Of a stretch of DNA of 64,000 nt, positions 53,161-62,893 are shown in pieces. The notes under the pieces were generated by a model. The model made no database searches and was not told the origin of the DNA. It saw only the letters and a program-made list of their open reading frames with translations. Positions within the stretch are counted from its first letter, which is position 1. Each line of letters opens with the position of its first letter. The stretch covers positions 1 through 64,000 of the forward strand of contig NZ_SOCR01000017.1 of the NCBI RefSeq assembly GCF_004364335.1, read 5' to 3'. A program made the position numbers and the translations under genes. Source of the DNA: Pseudomonas graminis (GTDB lineage: Bacteria > Pseudomonadota > Gammaproteobacteria > Pseudomonadales > Pseudomonadaceae).

Positions 53161-53465
53161 CGGAGGCTCCTGCCGGCGTGATGGTATGCGCATCCGAACC
53201 GCGCCGAATGGCAGCGATATTTCAGCCAAACTGCGCAGAACGGTCTATATACAGATGGCCGGAAAACACGCCATGACAGACGACACGCGTCACCTGTCCA
53301 CACGGCACCTGCACCCCCGCACTCTCCGGCGACAACCGGCGTGAATTATTTGCTCAATAGTGGCCAACTGCTCTTCCCAGCATCCCGTCGGCGAGGGACA
53401 CTCGGAGTGGTTGGTCGTGACCGATGTATCAGTCGGGAAGCTGCGTTATTACCCGGTAGAGCGCT

Positions 53466-54545
53466 ATGAACACTTCGGTCCAAAAAGGTCTCTCCTTCGC
53501 CAGACGCATGTACCTGCCGCGCAGCATTGGCCTGGGCATTGGGTTCTTCGCGGTGGCTGCAGCGCTGTACCCTTCCCATCCGCCGGCCTGGGTGTGGATC
53601 GCCATGATCGCCCACGGTTACGGCTGGCCGCACATGGCCTACCAACTGGCCAAACGTTCAACTCAACCGTACGCCGCCGAACGCCGTAACCTGATTTACG
53701 ACTCGCTGGGCGGCGGCTTCTGGGCAGGGGCGATGGGGATCAGCCCGCTGCCCACCGTGACGGTGCTGTCGATGATGGCGATGAACAACATCGCCGCCGG
53801 TGGTTTGCGTCTGTTTGTTTTGGGTTCGCTGGCGCAAATAGCAGGCGCGCTGGTGGCGTACAAGATTTTCCTGCCGGCGTTGTTCCCCCACGTCACTCAA
53901 CTGCAGGTATTCGCCTGCCTGCCCATGCTGGTGATCTACCCGATGGCCATCGGGCTGGTCTGTTATCGCGTGGCCGTGCAGCTGTCCAGAAGCAAGAAGG
54001 CGCTGGAAAAACTCAGCACCACCGACAGCCTCACAGGCCTCATGAACCACGGCGCGTGGAAGGATCGACTGGCGCTGGAGTTCAATAAATGCCAGAAGCA
54101 CAACCGCCAGCACAGCGTGGCGCTGATCGACATTGACCACTTCAAGACCATCAACGACACCTACGGCCACATCACCGGCGACAACGTGCTCAAGCAACTG
54201 AGCAACGCGCTGTCGGCGAGCCTGCGTCAGACCGATCTGGCCGGCCGCTACGGCGGCGACGAATTCTGCGTCATCCTGCCCGACACCTCTCTGACCCAGG
54301 CGATCGAGATACTCGAACGCCTGCGCCGCACGGTCCATGAACACGCCCACTCAGCCCTTCCCGATCTGAAATTGAGCCTGAGCATCGGCGTCGCGGCGTA
54401 TGGCACGCACCAGACCGACGCCGGCCTGTGGCTGCATGAAGCCGACATGGCGCTGTACGACGCAAAAAGCGCCGGCCGCAATCGTGTCACTCCGGCGCAG
54501 CCGTCCGGCAAGGTGGGTGCGCGCGAGGGTGCTGCGCTGGGGTGA
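53466..54545 (+). CDS. Diguanylate cyclase with MASE2 sensor domain
   Basis: A 359-residue protein. An N-terminal MASE2 membrane domain (about 10-170, RRMYLPRSIGLGIGFFAV) is followed by a GGDEF domain (about 185-340) with DIDHFKTINDTYGH and the active-site YGGDEF. It makes cyclic di-GMP at the inner membrane, as AdrA/DgcC does. An RxxD inhibitory site is not evident before the GGDEF; the residues there are ASLRQTDLAGR, where RQTD could serve. Confidence 0.92.
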   Translation: MNTSVQKGLSFARRMYLPRSIGLGIGFFAVAAALYPSHPPAWVWIAMIAHGYGWPHMAYQLAKRSTQPYAAERRNLIYDSLGGGFWAGAMGISPLPTVTVLSMMAMNNIAAGGLRLFVLGSLAQIAGALVAYKIFLPALFPHVTQLQVFACLPMLVIYPMAIGLVCYRVAVQLSRSKKALEKLSTTDSLTGLMNHGAWKDRLALEFNKCQKHNRQHSVALIDIDHFKTINDTYGHITGDNVLKQLSNALSASLRQTDLAGRYGGDEFCVILPDTSLTQAIEILERLRRTVHEHAHSALPDLKLSLSIGVAAYGTHQTDAGLWLHEADMALYDAKSAGRNRVTPAQPSGKVGAREGAALG

Positions 54546-54577
54546 GTCGGCGGCGTAGATGATCTATCGAAGATTCG

Positions 54578-55297
54578 CTATTCGCTGCAAGCCAGGGCAT
54601 CGGTCGGAGCCTTAACCTGCTTGAGCAGCTCAAGCGGCGTCATGCGCGTCAGCAGGTTGTGCAGGCTGTCGCCCAACATCAGCGGCCCATACAACCCTTC
54701 TTCCCGATCGAGATGCGCTTGCTGCACGTCGCGGTAGGCTTCGGGGTAGATGCTTTTTTCGATCGGCAGCAGCCGGTCGTAATGTTCCAGCAAGCCGTGA
54801 AAGACGATGCGCCGCTCCGTGACGCCGCGGGTGGTGGCGATCAACTTGATGAAGAAATCCGAGTCGCTCTGGCGCATGGCTTCGTACGCGGCGTAACGCT
54901 CCGCCAGGGTGTACGCGCGGGAGTCGTCAAACACCACGCAGCACAGGTCCTGACGCGAGCGCGAGCCGAAGGGGTTGTTGGTCGCGCGCCGGCGATTGAT
55001 CTGCGCCAGCGCGAAAGCCACCGCCCGTTCGGCCTGGTTCATGCGCTCTGTGCTGCCCAGGCTGGAGAGATCATCCAGCGCGGGGGCCTGACGCCCCAGT
55101 CGCTCCACCTCTGCGCTGAAGGTGGCAAACACGCCGTGGGGTCCGAGCCATTGCTTGTGCAACTCGCTCAGCTGGTCTCTGGACAGCCGGCTTTGCTCAT
55201 CGACCAATTGCTGAAACGCGGTTGAAGTGTCCACATTAAAGTCTGCATCGATGCACGGTTGCTTCAAGGGCTCAGACGTTACGATTTGAAGGGTCAT
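54578..55297 (-). CDS. Conserved hypothetical cytosolic protein
   Basis: A 239-residue protein without signal or membrane segments and no family I recognise. Charged helical stretches such as RMNQAERAVAFALAQINRRR and a C-terminal MLGDSLHNLLTRMTPLELL suggest an all-alpha fold. AAGGA lies eight bases before ATG 55297; an earlier ATG at 55306 is too close to it. An ATTATTGATCATTATTG sequence upstream may be an operator. Confidence 0.7.
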   Translation of the reverse strand: MTLQIVTSEPLKQPCIDADFNVDTSTAFQQLVDEQSRLSRDQLSELHKQWLGPHGVFATFSAEVERLGRQAPALDDLSSLGSTERMNQAERAVAFALAQINRRRATNNPFGSRSRQDLCCVVFDDSRAYTLAERYAAYEAMRQSDSDFFIKLIATTRGVTERRIVFHGLLEHYDRLLPIEKSIYPEAYRDVQQAHLDREEGLYGPLMLGDSLHNLLTRMTPLELLKQVKAPTDALACSE

Positions 55298-55483
55298 CGA
55301 TTCCATCCTTATTATTGATCATTATTGTGGGGGCATCATCGCGAACACGTTGACAGGGCACATCAAAGTACTGAAACAGGGTCATGATTCAAAAGGCCGC
55401 TAATTACGACGCAAACGTCATCATGGCAAAAAGGCCGACGACGGCTTTAAAAGTTCAGCGATTAAATCGGGTTAATTATGCAC

Positions 55484-55891
55484 TTACTGTCCAGCGGAAC
55501 AATCCGTCAGATGTAGGGGTGCTGTCAGTTTTTTCTTGCGCACTGGGGAAATATGCAGAGCGATGAGCTGCGCCCGATTTTTGACTTCGCTCTTCCTCAG
55601 CAACGACGAGACATGGTCGCGGGCCGTGTAATCACTGATCCCCAGACGCTGGGCGATCGCCTTGTTGGTGAATCCCTGGAGCACAAGATGAAGAACTTCC
55701 TGCTCCCTGGGGGTGGTCTTTTTCAATGGTTTACGCTTGCGTTGTTCTTCTATCATTGGTCCCCAACAGTCTCCGCGACTTGCCGGCCCTGGCATTGAAT
55801 TAGCCAGGGCCATAACAGTGTTCTTATTGATTTTTAAGTCTCTAAGCATTAGAGAATTTGCACAGTCAAGCCCGGTTAATAACCGAACCAT
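55484..55891 (-). CDS. LuxR-type helix-turn-helix regulator
   Basis: A 135-residue protein ending in a LuxR/GerE DNA-binding domain (about 58-125: TPREQEVLHLVLQGFTNKAIAQR, YTARDHVSSLLRKSEVKNRAQL). There is no autoinducer or receiver domain; the N-terminal 55 residues are unrecognised. It precedes the hypothetical gene at 54578 on the same strand and may control it. Confidence 0.82.
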   Translation of the reverse strand: MVRLLTGLDCANSLMLRDLKINKNTVMALANSMPGPASRGDCWGPMIEEQRKRKPLKKTTPREQEVLHLVLQGFTNKAIAQRLGISDYTARDHVSSLLRKSEVKNRAQLIALHISPVRKKKLTAPLHLTDCSAGQ

Positions 55892-56027
55892 GATAAGTAA
55901 AGTTTCCTACAAATATTAGTGAAGCATCCCCATTGCCCCTGCAGACAATCTACACACGCACGACCCAGTGCAAAGCCATGGGGATATATAACAGCGGGTC
56001 AGTTGTATAGACGGGGACAATAAACGC

Positions 56028-56046
56028 TGCAAATGATAATTACAAT
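56028..56046. promoter_or_regulatory. Weak Fur-box-like sequence upstream of the LuxR-type gene
   Basis: The stretch containing ATGATAATTACAATCAT agrees with the 19-base Fur consensus at about 14 positions. It lies about 140 bases before the LuxR-type gene. AT-rich surroundings make chance matches likely. Confidence 0.25.
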
Positions 56047-56118
56047 CATCTGTTACAAATCAGCGGATCAATCGTTTCAAACGCTGCGCATTGGGAATCC
56101 GCGCCATTGAGTCACAAG

Positions 56119-56145
56119 AAGGGGCGCCATTGCGGCGCCCCTGCC
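56119..56145 (-). terminator. Strong hairpin after the MHS transporter
   Basis: GGGGCGCC-ATTGC-GGCGCCCC (56121-56141) is an 8-bp all-GC stem a few bases past the transporter stop. The T-run on the minus strand is poor (TTCTTGT). Confidence 0.75.
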
Positions 56146-56148
56146 CGT

Positions 56149-57468
56149 TCAGTTTCCAGCCTGTGCCACCCGCGGGTCATCAACCTGCATACCTTTGCGC
56201 AGGCCAAAGACCATGGCCGTCACCAGACCGACTGCACCCATGATCACGCAATAGCCCACGCACACCCACGGGCTCCACGGCATCAAGGCAATCAGCGCCA
56301 GCGGCGTGGTGCTTGCCCACAGGGCGTAGCTGATGTTGTAGGTCAACGAGATGCCGGAGACGCGAATGTTCGCCGGGAACAGTCCGACCATGACCGAAGG
56401 CACGACGCCGACGATGCCGCAGGCCAGACCGGCCACCGCGTAAGCAAGGCTCAACGGCAACCAGTGAATGACCAGACTGGCGTAGAGCACGCCGACACCG
56501 ACGGGCAGCAACAGGCTGTAAAGCACCACGCCGCGCCAGGCGCCGATGCGATCGACCAGCCTGCCGGCCAACACGCAGCCGATGTTGAGGAAAACGATAC
56601 CGACGCTGCTCAGGGCGAACGTGTCGCTGGGGCTCATGCCGAAGCGCTGCTGCATCACCGTAGGCGTGATGACCACCAGCGTCACGACCGCGGACGTCAG
56701 CACGCAGGTCAGCAACGCAGCCGGCAGCAGAGATTGCCGGTGCTGGCGTAGGACAGCGCGCAGCGGCAGCTCAGTCGTCTCTGCCCGTTGAGCATGCATC
56801 GCCATGAACACCGGCGTTTCGCTGAGCCAGCGCCGCAGCCACACGCCGATAACGCCGAATACGCCGCCCAGCAGAAACGGGATGCGCCAGGCGTAATCGA
56901 GGATTTCCGCGTGGCTGAACACTTTCGCCAGCCAGGTCGCCGTCAGTGCACCAATGAGGTAGCCGAAGGTCAGCCCGGCTTGCAGAACGCCCAACGCATA
57001 ACCGCGATGACCTTTCGGCGCGTGCTCGGCGACGAACACCCAGGCGCTCGGCACTTCGCCGCCGACGGCCGCACCCTGAAGGATGCGCAGCGCCAGCAGG
57101 ATCAATGGTGCCCAGTAGCCGATTTCAGCGTAGGTCGGCATCACGCCGATTAGCAGACACGGCAGCGCCATCATCAGGATGCTGAGGCTGAACACGCGCT
57201 TGCGACCCAGTTTGTCGGCGAAGTGCGCCATCAGAATGCCGCCCAGCGGGCGCGCCAGGTAGCCGGTGACAAAGATGCCGAAGCTTTGCAGCAGACGCAG
57301 CCACTCGGGCATTTCCGGCGGGAAGAACAGCTGACTGAGCGTCAGGGCGAAAAATACGAAGATGATGAAATCGTAGATTTCCAGCGCCCCGCCCAGTGCC
57401 GCCAGGCCTAGGGTTTTGTAGTCTCCCCGGCTGATGGGTTGTGGGCGTGGTCGAAGAATGGCTGTCAT
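56149..57468 (-). CDS. MHS-family MFS transporter
   Basis: A 439-residue major facilitator protein of the metabolite:proton symporter subgroup. It opens LGLAALGGALEIYDFIIFVFF and has FGIFVTGYLARPLGGILMAHFADKLGRKRVF and RILQGAAVGGEVPSAWVFVAEHAP. Relatives carry dicarboxylates, betaine or proline. The substrate is unknown. It starts at ATG 57468. Confidence 0.9.
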   Translation of the reverse strand: MTAILRPRPQPISRGDYKTLGLAALGGALEIYDFIIFVFFALTLSQLFFPPEMPEWLRLLQSFGIFVTGYLARPLGGILMAHFADKLGRKRVFSLSILMMALPCLLIGVMPTYAEIGYWAPLILLALRILQGAAVGGEVPSAWVFVAEHAPKGHRGYALGVLQAGLTFGYLIGALTATWLAKVFSHAEILDYAWRIPFLLGGVFGVIGVWLRRWLSETPVFMAMHAQRAETTELPLRAVLRQHRQSLLPAALLTCVLTSAVVTLVVITPTVMQQRFGMSPSDTFALSSVGIVFLNIGCVLAGRLVDRIGAWRGVVLYSLLLPVGVGVLYASLVIHWLPLSLAYAVAGLACGIVGVVPSVMVGLFPANIRVSGISLTYNISYALWASTTPLALIALMPWSPWVCVGYCVIMGAVGLVTAMVFGLRKGMQVDDPRVAQAGN

Positions 57469-57583
57469 GAAAGACCCCAAATCACAGGTTGAAACGCACT
57501 CGGGTGCGACAAAGGCGCGCAGGATAACAAAGCTGACGGCTTGCGGGCGGATCGCTGACGGCTGACGCGTTTCAGCGGCTGAT

Positions 57584-59755
57584 TTAAAAATTCACCGTCG
57601 CCGACACCCGCGCCGTACGCGGTGCGCCGAGAAACAAATAATCGTCCCCCAGGTATTCCCCCGCGTCGCGCCAGTAGCGCTTGTCGAACAGGTTGTCGAC
57701 GGTCAGGCGCAAGACCGTGTCGTAGCCCTCGATTTTTGTGCTGTAGCGGCCGCCCGCGTTGAACACCGCGTAGTCATCGACTTTCACCGAGCCCTCGCGG
57801 TTGGCGTATTTGCTGGAGCTGTATTGAGCGCCGCCCAACAGCGCCAGCCCTTGAATCGGCAGTGCGTAATCGGCTGAGAGGCTGCCGCGGAATTTGGGCA
57901 CGTTGATCGCCTGATGATCTTCGTACGCCGCGGTGCCGCTGTCTTCAACCCGCGCGCGAATGGCCGCGACGCTGGCCGATATCTGCAGCTGCGAGGTCAC
58001 GTAGCCATTGGCGCTCAGCTCGACGCCGGTGTTTTTCTGTTGGCCCTGCTGGACGAAGGTCAGGCTGCCGTCGTCGTTGGGTTTCGAATACTGATAAGCC
58101 TGGCGGGTCTGGAACACCGCCGCAGTGAAACTCATGCGCCGCCAGTCGTATTTGACCCCGGCCTCCAGTTGGCGAGAGACCGTCGGTGCAAGGATTTCCC
58201 CGACATTGCTGTCGAACACCGACGCCGTGCCGCCCAGGGAAAGCCCTTTGCTGTAGCTCGTGTACAGCGAAACATTGTCGATCGGTTTGTAGATCAGGGC
58301 GGCCTGGGGCAGGAAGATCGAGCGCTCGGTGTGACGGTTCTCGCTGCCGTCCTCGTTGTAGGCCTTCTCGTCGAGCTTCACTTCACGCCCGCCGATGACC
58401 GTTTGCCAGTGTTCGTTGAAGCTGATGCGGTCGGTGGCGAAGAGCCCGTACTGGCGACTGTCCAGGCGCCGTTCGGTGTGACCCACGGACAGGTCCGAGG
58501 GTGCAAAGGTGTCCGGCGTCTCGTGGATGTTGCCGGAACCGACGTATTCGCTGAAATACGGCCGGGTGTCGACCGTGCGCCTGAACGCACTGCTGCCGAA
58601 GGTCAGCTCATGCTCGAGCCAGCCGGTGTCGAACAGGCCGGTCATCGACGCTTCGACTTCATCGTTGCGCCGCGTGTCGTCCGGGCTGCGGAAATCGTAG
58701 ATGTCGTAGCCGCCGCTCGGCGTGAAGTGCCCGGTCAGCGGCTCGGCAGGGCAGTCGCTCTGGAAATAGCAGCCGTAGGCGAACGCGCTGTAATCGTCGA
58801 TGACCACGCGGCTGCGTGATGCGCTGAAGCTGGCTTTCCAGTCGTCGCTGAGGCGGTACTCGTAACGGCCGGTCATGTTCAGCGAGTCGATGCCCACCGG
58901 ATTCGAGCCGCTTTGATAGCCCAACAGTTTACGCGGCGAAGCGTCATGGGGCAGTTCGGTGCCGCCCAGCAGTTGATAGCCCGGCACCGAGCGCTGTTCT
59001 TTGGTCTGGTATTCGACGTCGAGCTGCAGGGTGGACTGATCGTTGATGTTCCAGTCGAACGCCAGCGAGGCGAAATCCCGCTGGCCATTGGCGTGCTCGA
59101 CGTAAGAGCGGATGTCCTCATGGGCGACGTTGGCGCGCAGGCCGAACTGCTTCTCGCTGCCGAACCAGCCGCCGACGTCCGTGGCGATGTAGCGCTCGCC
59201 GTGCTCGTTGGTCGAGACCGTCACCGAGCGCACATCTTCCGGGCGTTTGGTCTTGTAATTGATCACGCCTGCAGGCTCGGACACGCCGCTCTGCAGGCCT
59301 GACAACCCCTTGAGCAGCTCGACCTGTTCCTTGTTTTCCAGCGCCACGTTCTGCTCGCCGGTGATACTCCGCCCGTTGATGCGGTAGCTGTTGGCGGCGT
59401 TGAGCGAGAAACCGCGCACGACGAAATTCTCGTAATAGCCCACCGGCGCATAACTGTCGCCTACCGAGGCGTCGTTGCGCAGGACATCGCTGAGCAGCTT
59501 GGCCTGCTGGTCCTTCAGCCGCTCGGCGGTAAACACCGATATCGACGCCGGTGTATCGCGCAGCGGCGCTTCGCTGAACCCGCCAACCGACGCGCCACTC
59601 GCCTGATAAATCGACTCCTGCTCCCCGGTCACCCGCAGCGCATCCAGCGTCACCGGCTCGACTTCCTGGGCCGCCAGCCATGGCGAAGCGAAGGCGATAC
59701 TCAGCGGCAACAGCCGACGGGTGAAGCCGGCAGCGGAACGGGACGAGGTGATCAT
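57584..59755 (-). CDS. TonB-dependent siderophore receptor
   Basis: A 723-residue outer-membrane receptor. It has a signal peptide ending PWLAAQEV, a plug domain (about 45-160) with VTLDALRVTG (TonB box region), DTPASISVFTAERLKDQQ and VVRGFSLNAANSYRINGR, and a 22-strand barrel ending in Phe (RTARVSATVNF). No N-terminal signalling domain is present, so it does not control a sigma factor directly. The ligand is unknown. ATG 59755 with AGGAA upstream is chosen. Confidence 0.92.
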   Translation of the reverse strand: MITSSRSAAGFTRRLLPLSIAFASPWLAAQEVEPVTLDALRVTGEQESIYQASGASVGGFSEAPLRDTPASISVFTAERLKDQQAKLLSDVLRNDASVGDSYAPVGYYENFVVRGFSLNAANSYRINGRSITGEQNVALENKEQVELLKGLSGLQSGVSEPAGVINYKTKRPEDVRSVTVSTNEHGERYIATDVGGWFGSEKQFGLRANVAHEDIRSYVEHANGQRDFASLAFDWNINDQSTLQLDVEYQTKEQRSVPGYQLLGGTELPHDASPRKLLGYQSGSNPVGIDSLNMTGRYEYRLSDDWKASFSASRSRVVIDDYSAFAYGCYFQSDCPAEPLTGHFTPSGGYDIYDFRSPDDTRRNDEVEASMTGLFDTGWLEHELTFGSSAFRRTVDTRPYFSEYVGSGNIHETPDTFAPSDLSVGHTERRLDSRQYGLFATDRISFNEHWQTVIGGREVKLDEKAYNEDGSENRHTERSIFLPQAALIYKPIDNVSLYTSYSKGLSLGGTASVFDSNVGEILAPTVSRQLEAGVKYDWRRMSFTAAVFQTRQAYQYSKPNDDGSLTFVQQGQQKNTGVELSANGYVTSQLQISASVAAIRARVEDSGTAAYEDHQAINVPKFRGSLSADYALPIQGLALLGGAQYSSSKYANREGSVKVDDYAVFNAGGRYSTKIEGYDTVLRLTVDNLFDKRYWRDAGEYLGDDYLFLGAPRTARVSATVNF

Positions 59756-59900
59756 CGGCGGTTGAATTCCTGGAGAGGGACAGTCGGGCAACGAGAAACG
59801 CAGGCCAGTTCGGCGGCGCCTCTTTTACGTTCTGCGGAGGGTTTTTACAACCGGGATTGATGTGAAGTACAGGAAGGGGCGTGAACTAAATCACGAATAA

Positions 59901-61166
59901 TCATCCGATACGGAAGTCTGGATGCAGATCTTTCCAGTGCGCGCGCAACGCGTTCTTCTGCGTATCTGGCATGGGGCTATTTTCCAGCGCATCGGGCCAT
60001 AGAGTTCGCGCGCTGTCGATGGTCGCTCTCAAGTTGTAAAGGACCGGTCGCCAGGGAATGTCACCGTATTCAGCCCACTTCTTGAAGTGCTCGAGTGACA
60101 TGCCGTACCAGCTTCTGGCCTTGGCCATATTCAAGGCAGGCTTGGTCTCGTCGGCGATGTAGGCCTTGGTCGTGACAATGTCATAGGCCGGTGAAAGCTC
60201 GGCGTTCCGACCGTCGCGATAAATCATGCTCCAGTTCTTCAGGTGTGCATCGCCATTGGCGAGCAGCACATTGACCAGTAACCGCCTCGCCATCTGTATG
60301 GCATCACGCTGCGCGTGGAGCGAGCTCCGATATACCAGTTTCCCAATCTGGTCAGAACTTGCATTGCGGTATTTATCATGTGCGTACGCGAAGAATATCT
60401 GCGCGAAATCTTCGGCATGCACCCGCACATTTCCTGGCAGACGGTCGAAACGACGTATGCCGTAAGCGAGCGATTCATTCGGCAGGTTTATATTTGGCAG
60501 CGCGTCGATGTCAGCCATCGGAATCAGTCTGATCTCCGGAATATCGACGCCGGCGAGCGCTGCCAGCGTCATTGCCGTGTATTCATTTAGCGGAACAAAC
60601 GGGCGGATCGTCGAAGGCGTCTTGATAATCCAGTCGCCAGGCGCATCAGGATCACCGGTGATGTACCGCCCATCCCTGTCACGCATGGAGAATTTCATCT
60701 GCACGCCGGCCAGCGAAAAATGCGCCTGGCTATCAGGAATATCGACGACAGTCGGATCGATTTTCCCACGGTGCTGCAACGCAAGGCCGGGAATGTCTGC
60801 AGCGTTCATTCGCTCTGCCACCAAAGCGCCCGGCAAGTCACGACCCAGCCAGGTGAGCAGTGGAAATTCGTTGTCGCGGTGGACCTTCATCGCTTGTGAG
60901 AGAAAATCGCGCAATGCTCCTTCCGGCAGAAGGTTGCTCAACACTGGATGCAATTTGTGAGCAGTGAGATAGGGATGCCGTTTGGCCAGTTGCTGCGCAA
61001 ATGCGACAGGGTCGGTGTGCGACAGCGTCAGCGGAAGTCTGGCTTGATTCTCGATGTACTCGGGCGCCAGCGTGAACACGTTTTTGCCATTGGAGTACCC
61101 CGCAACGTAGCCCACACGCTCTCCCTGAAGGGTCAGCTGTAAAGCCGCCACCGTTTCATCAGCCAT
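59901..61166 (-). CDS. hipA: HipA-family serine/threonine kinase toxin
   Basis: A 421-residue HipA-like kinase with Couple_hipA N-terminus, the P-loop SLAGVQMKFSM with an autophosphorylation Ser, the catalytic loop LANGDAHLKNWSMIY and metal motif SPAYDIV. E. coli HipA phosphorylates glutamyl-tRNA synthetase to stop growth. It overlaps hipB by one base at the shared TGATG-type junction. Confidence 0.93.
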   Translation of the reverse strand: MADETVAALQLTLQGERVGYVAGYSNGKNVFTLAPEYIENQARLPLTLSHTDPVAFAQQLAKRHPYLTAHKLHPVLSNLLPEGALRDFLSQAMKVHRDNEFPLLTWLGRDLPGALVAERMNAADIPGLALQHRGKIDPTVVDIPDSQAHFSLAGVQMKFSMRDRDGRYITGDPDAPGDWIIKTPSTIRPFVPLNEYTAMTLAALAGVDIPEIRLIPMADIDALPNINLPNESLAYGIRRFDRLPGNVRVHAEDFAQIFFAYAHDKYRNASSDQIGKLVYRSSLHAQRDAIQMARRLLVNVLLANGDAHLKNWSMIYRDGRNAELSPAYDIVTTKAYIADETKPALNMAKARSWYGMSLEHFKKWAEYGDIPWRPVLYNLRATIDSARTLWPDALENSPMPDTQKNALRAHWKDLHPDFRIG

Positions 61167-61501
61167 CAGAGATCACCCCACGGACTTTCGTCGGCCTCAT
61201 GGATGAAATGCTCTGGAGCTGAAGATTCATTGGCCTGCGCCACGTACGGACGATCAATGTCGTGTTCGGCCTCGCTGGCGAGGATTCGCTGCACGGCGAC
61301 AAGCTTTGACTTGGGAACGAGAAGCAGAGCGGCATCGAGGCCTTCTGCGATCTGGTCGAGGGTCGTCAACCGCGGATTTCCACCCGCTTCGATCTTGCCG
61401 TACTGCTGGCGTGTCAGGCCCGCACGCAGAGGCATCTGCTGAATTTGCAGGCCTAGCGTCAGTCGTCGTTTTTTAATTTGGTCCAGCAGGGTGGTTTTCA
61501 T
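61166..61501 (-). CDS. hipB: HipB-family antitoxin (XRE helix-turn-helix)
   Basis: A 111-residue protein with an N-terminal XRE domain (about 5-65: RRLTLGLQIQQMPLRAGLTR, YGKIEAGGNPRLTTLDQIAEGL) and an acidic C-terminal tail that would hold HipA. It should bind the operator region at 61530-61663 and repress the operon. Confidence 0.9.
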   Translation of the reverse strand: MKTTLLDQIKKRRLTLGLQIQQMPLRAGLTRQQYGKIEAGGNPRLTTLDQIAEGLDAALLLVPKSKLVAVQRILASEAEHDIDRPYVAQANESSAPEHFIHEADESPWGDL

Positions 61502-61529
61502 GGAAGCCTCACTGTCGAGCAGCGAGTAT

Positions 61530-61663
61530 GTAATGTATATGGTTCAGGTCAAGCACTGAGAGCCTTATACGACTCATTTATTCAAAAAGAGCCATATGGC
61601 TTACCTAGGGCAAAAATGAACCCTATTGGGCTCATATTTCAAAAGATGAGCCACATACATTAC
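61530..61663. promoter_or_regulatory. HipBA control region with long inverted repeat
   Basis: GTAATGTATATGG (61530-61542) and CCACATACATTAC (61651-61663) form an inverted repeat 108 bases apart. Between them are the palindrome AGCCATATGGCT (61590-61601) and further half sites (GAGCCTTATACGACTC, GGGCTCATA, TGAGCCAC). The AT-rich block is typical of HipB operators. Confidence 0.65.
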
Positions 61664-61670
61664 AAATGGA

Positions 61671-62852
61671 TTATTGCTCCACCTTCAAACCGACCTTCAA
61701 CAGCTTCCCGTTGTCCTCATCCGTCAGCACATACACGTAGCCATCCGGGCCTTGCCGCACGTCGCGGATGCGGGACTTGAGCTCACCGAGCAAACGCTCC
61801 TCATGCACGACCTTGTCGTCCTTGATTTCCAGACGAATCAGCTCCTCGGATGCCAGCGCGCCGATGAAGACGTTGTGGTCCCACGCCTTGAACGTGCTGG
61901 AGTCGTAGAACGCCATGCCGCTGACGCCTGGGGATTTCTCCCACACGTGGAACGGGTTTTTCACGCCCTCGACTATCTTGCCCTTTGACTCGGAAATGGG
62001 CTCGCCGCTGTAGTCGATGCCGAAGGTCGAGATCGGCCAGCCGTAATTGGCGGCGCGTTCGATGATGTTGATTTCGTCGCCGCCACGCGGGCCGTGCTCG
62101 TTGGTCCACAACGTGCCGGTCCAGGGATTGAGCGCGGCGCCCTGTTGGTTGCGGTGACCGTAGCTCCAGATCTCCGGACGCACGTTTTGCTGGCCGACAA
62201 AGGGGTTGTCCTTGGGCACAGTGCCGTCGGGGTACAGGCGCACGACCTTGCCCTGAAGCTTGTCGAGGTCCTGAGCCGTGGCGCGGTCGTTGTTTTCGCC
62301 CAGCGCGATGAACATGTAACCGTCGCGATCAAAGACGATCCGCGAGCCGAAGTGGTTGCCCACGGACAATTTCGGCTGCTGCTGAAAGATACGGGTGAAG
62401 CCTTCCAGTTGGGTCATGTCTTCCGAGAGTCTTGCGCGCCCCGCCGCCGTGCCGCCGGTTTTTCCGTCGCTCGCGGCCTCGGAGTAGGTCAGGTACACCA
62501 TGCGGTCCTTGGCGAAATCCGGCGACAGCTCGACGTCCAGCAAACCGCCCTGCCCTTGCACCCAGACCTTCGGCACGCCGGAGATCGGCGCCGACAACTT
62601 GCCGTCGGGCGTCACCCGGCGCAGGTTGCCCGTACGCTCGGTAACCAACATGCCCTGGGCGTTCGGCAAGAACGCCACGGCCCACGGATGCTGCAGCCCG
62701 CCGACGACCTCATCGACGGTCAGCGCGCCGCTTTCGCTCTGGTAAGTAGCGGCAGTCGCCTGCACGGAGATGCCCAGTAATGCGGAGGCGCATAAGGTCG
62801 CGAGCAAGGTTTTGCGGAGGGCGAGCTTGTGAAAACGGGTGGCGCGCAACAT
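61671..62852 (-). CDS. PQQ-dependent aldose sugar dehydrogenase (Ylii family)
   Basis: A 393-residue soluble six-bladed propeller with a signal peptide ending VQATAATY. Family motifs GGLQHPWAVAFLPN, HFGSRIVFDRDGYMF, YGHRNQQGAALNPWTG, NEHGPRGGDEIN and SGMAFYDSS are present. It oxidises aldoses in the periplasm using PQQ and calcium. AAGGA precedes ATG 62852. Confidence 0.92.
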   Translation of the reverse strand: MLRATRFHKLALRKTLLATLCASALLGISVQATAATYQSESGALTVDEVVGGLQHPWAVAFLPNAQGMLVTERTGNLRRVTPDGKLSAPISGVPKVWVQGQGGLLDVELSPDFAKDRMVYLTYSEAASDGKTGGTAAGRARLSEDMTQLEGFTRIFQQQPKLSVGNHFGSRIVFDRDGYMFIALGENNDRATAQDLDKLQGKVVRLYPDGTVPKDNPFVGQQNVRPEIWSYGHRNQQGAALNPWTGTLWTNEHGPRGGDEINIIERAANYGWPISTFGIDYSGEPISESKGKIVEGVKNPFHVWEKSPGVSGMAFYDSSTFKAWDHNVFIGALASEELIRLEIKDDKVVHEERLLGELKSRIRDVRQGPDGYVYVLTDEDNGKLLKVGLKVEQ

Positions 62853-62893
62853 AGGCAATTCCTTATGAAGTGGAAGAGAGACTGACAGTGATG

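Noticed and set aside
53087..53344. Short plus-strand frame between the LysE gene and the GGDEF gene
   Set aside because: No ribosome-binding site, overlaps the LysE start, and no recognisable product.
59860..59905. Fur-box-like AATAATCATCC near the TonB receptor
   Set aside because: It lies in the end of hipA and matches the consensus poorly; no convincing Fur site before the receptor was found.
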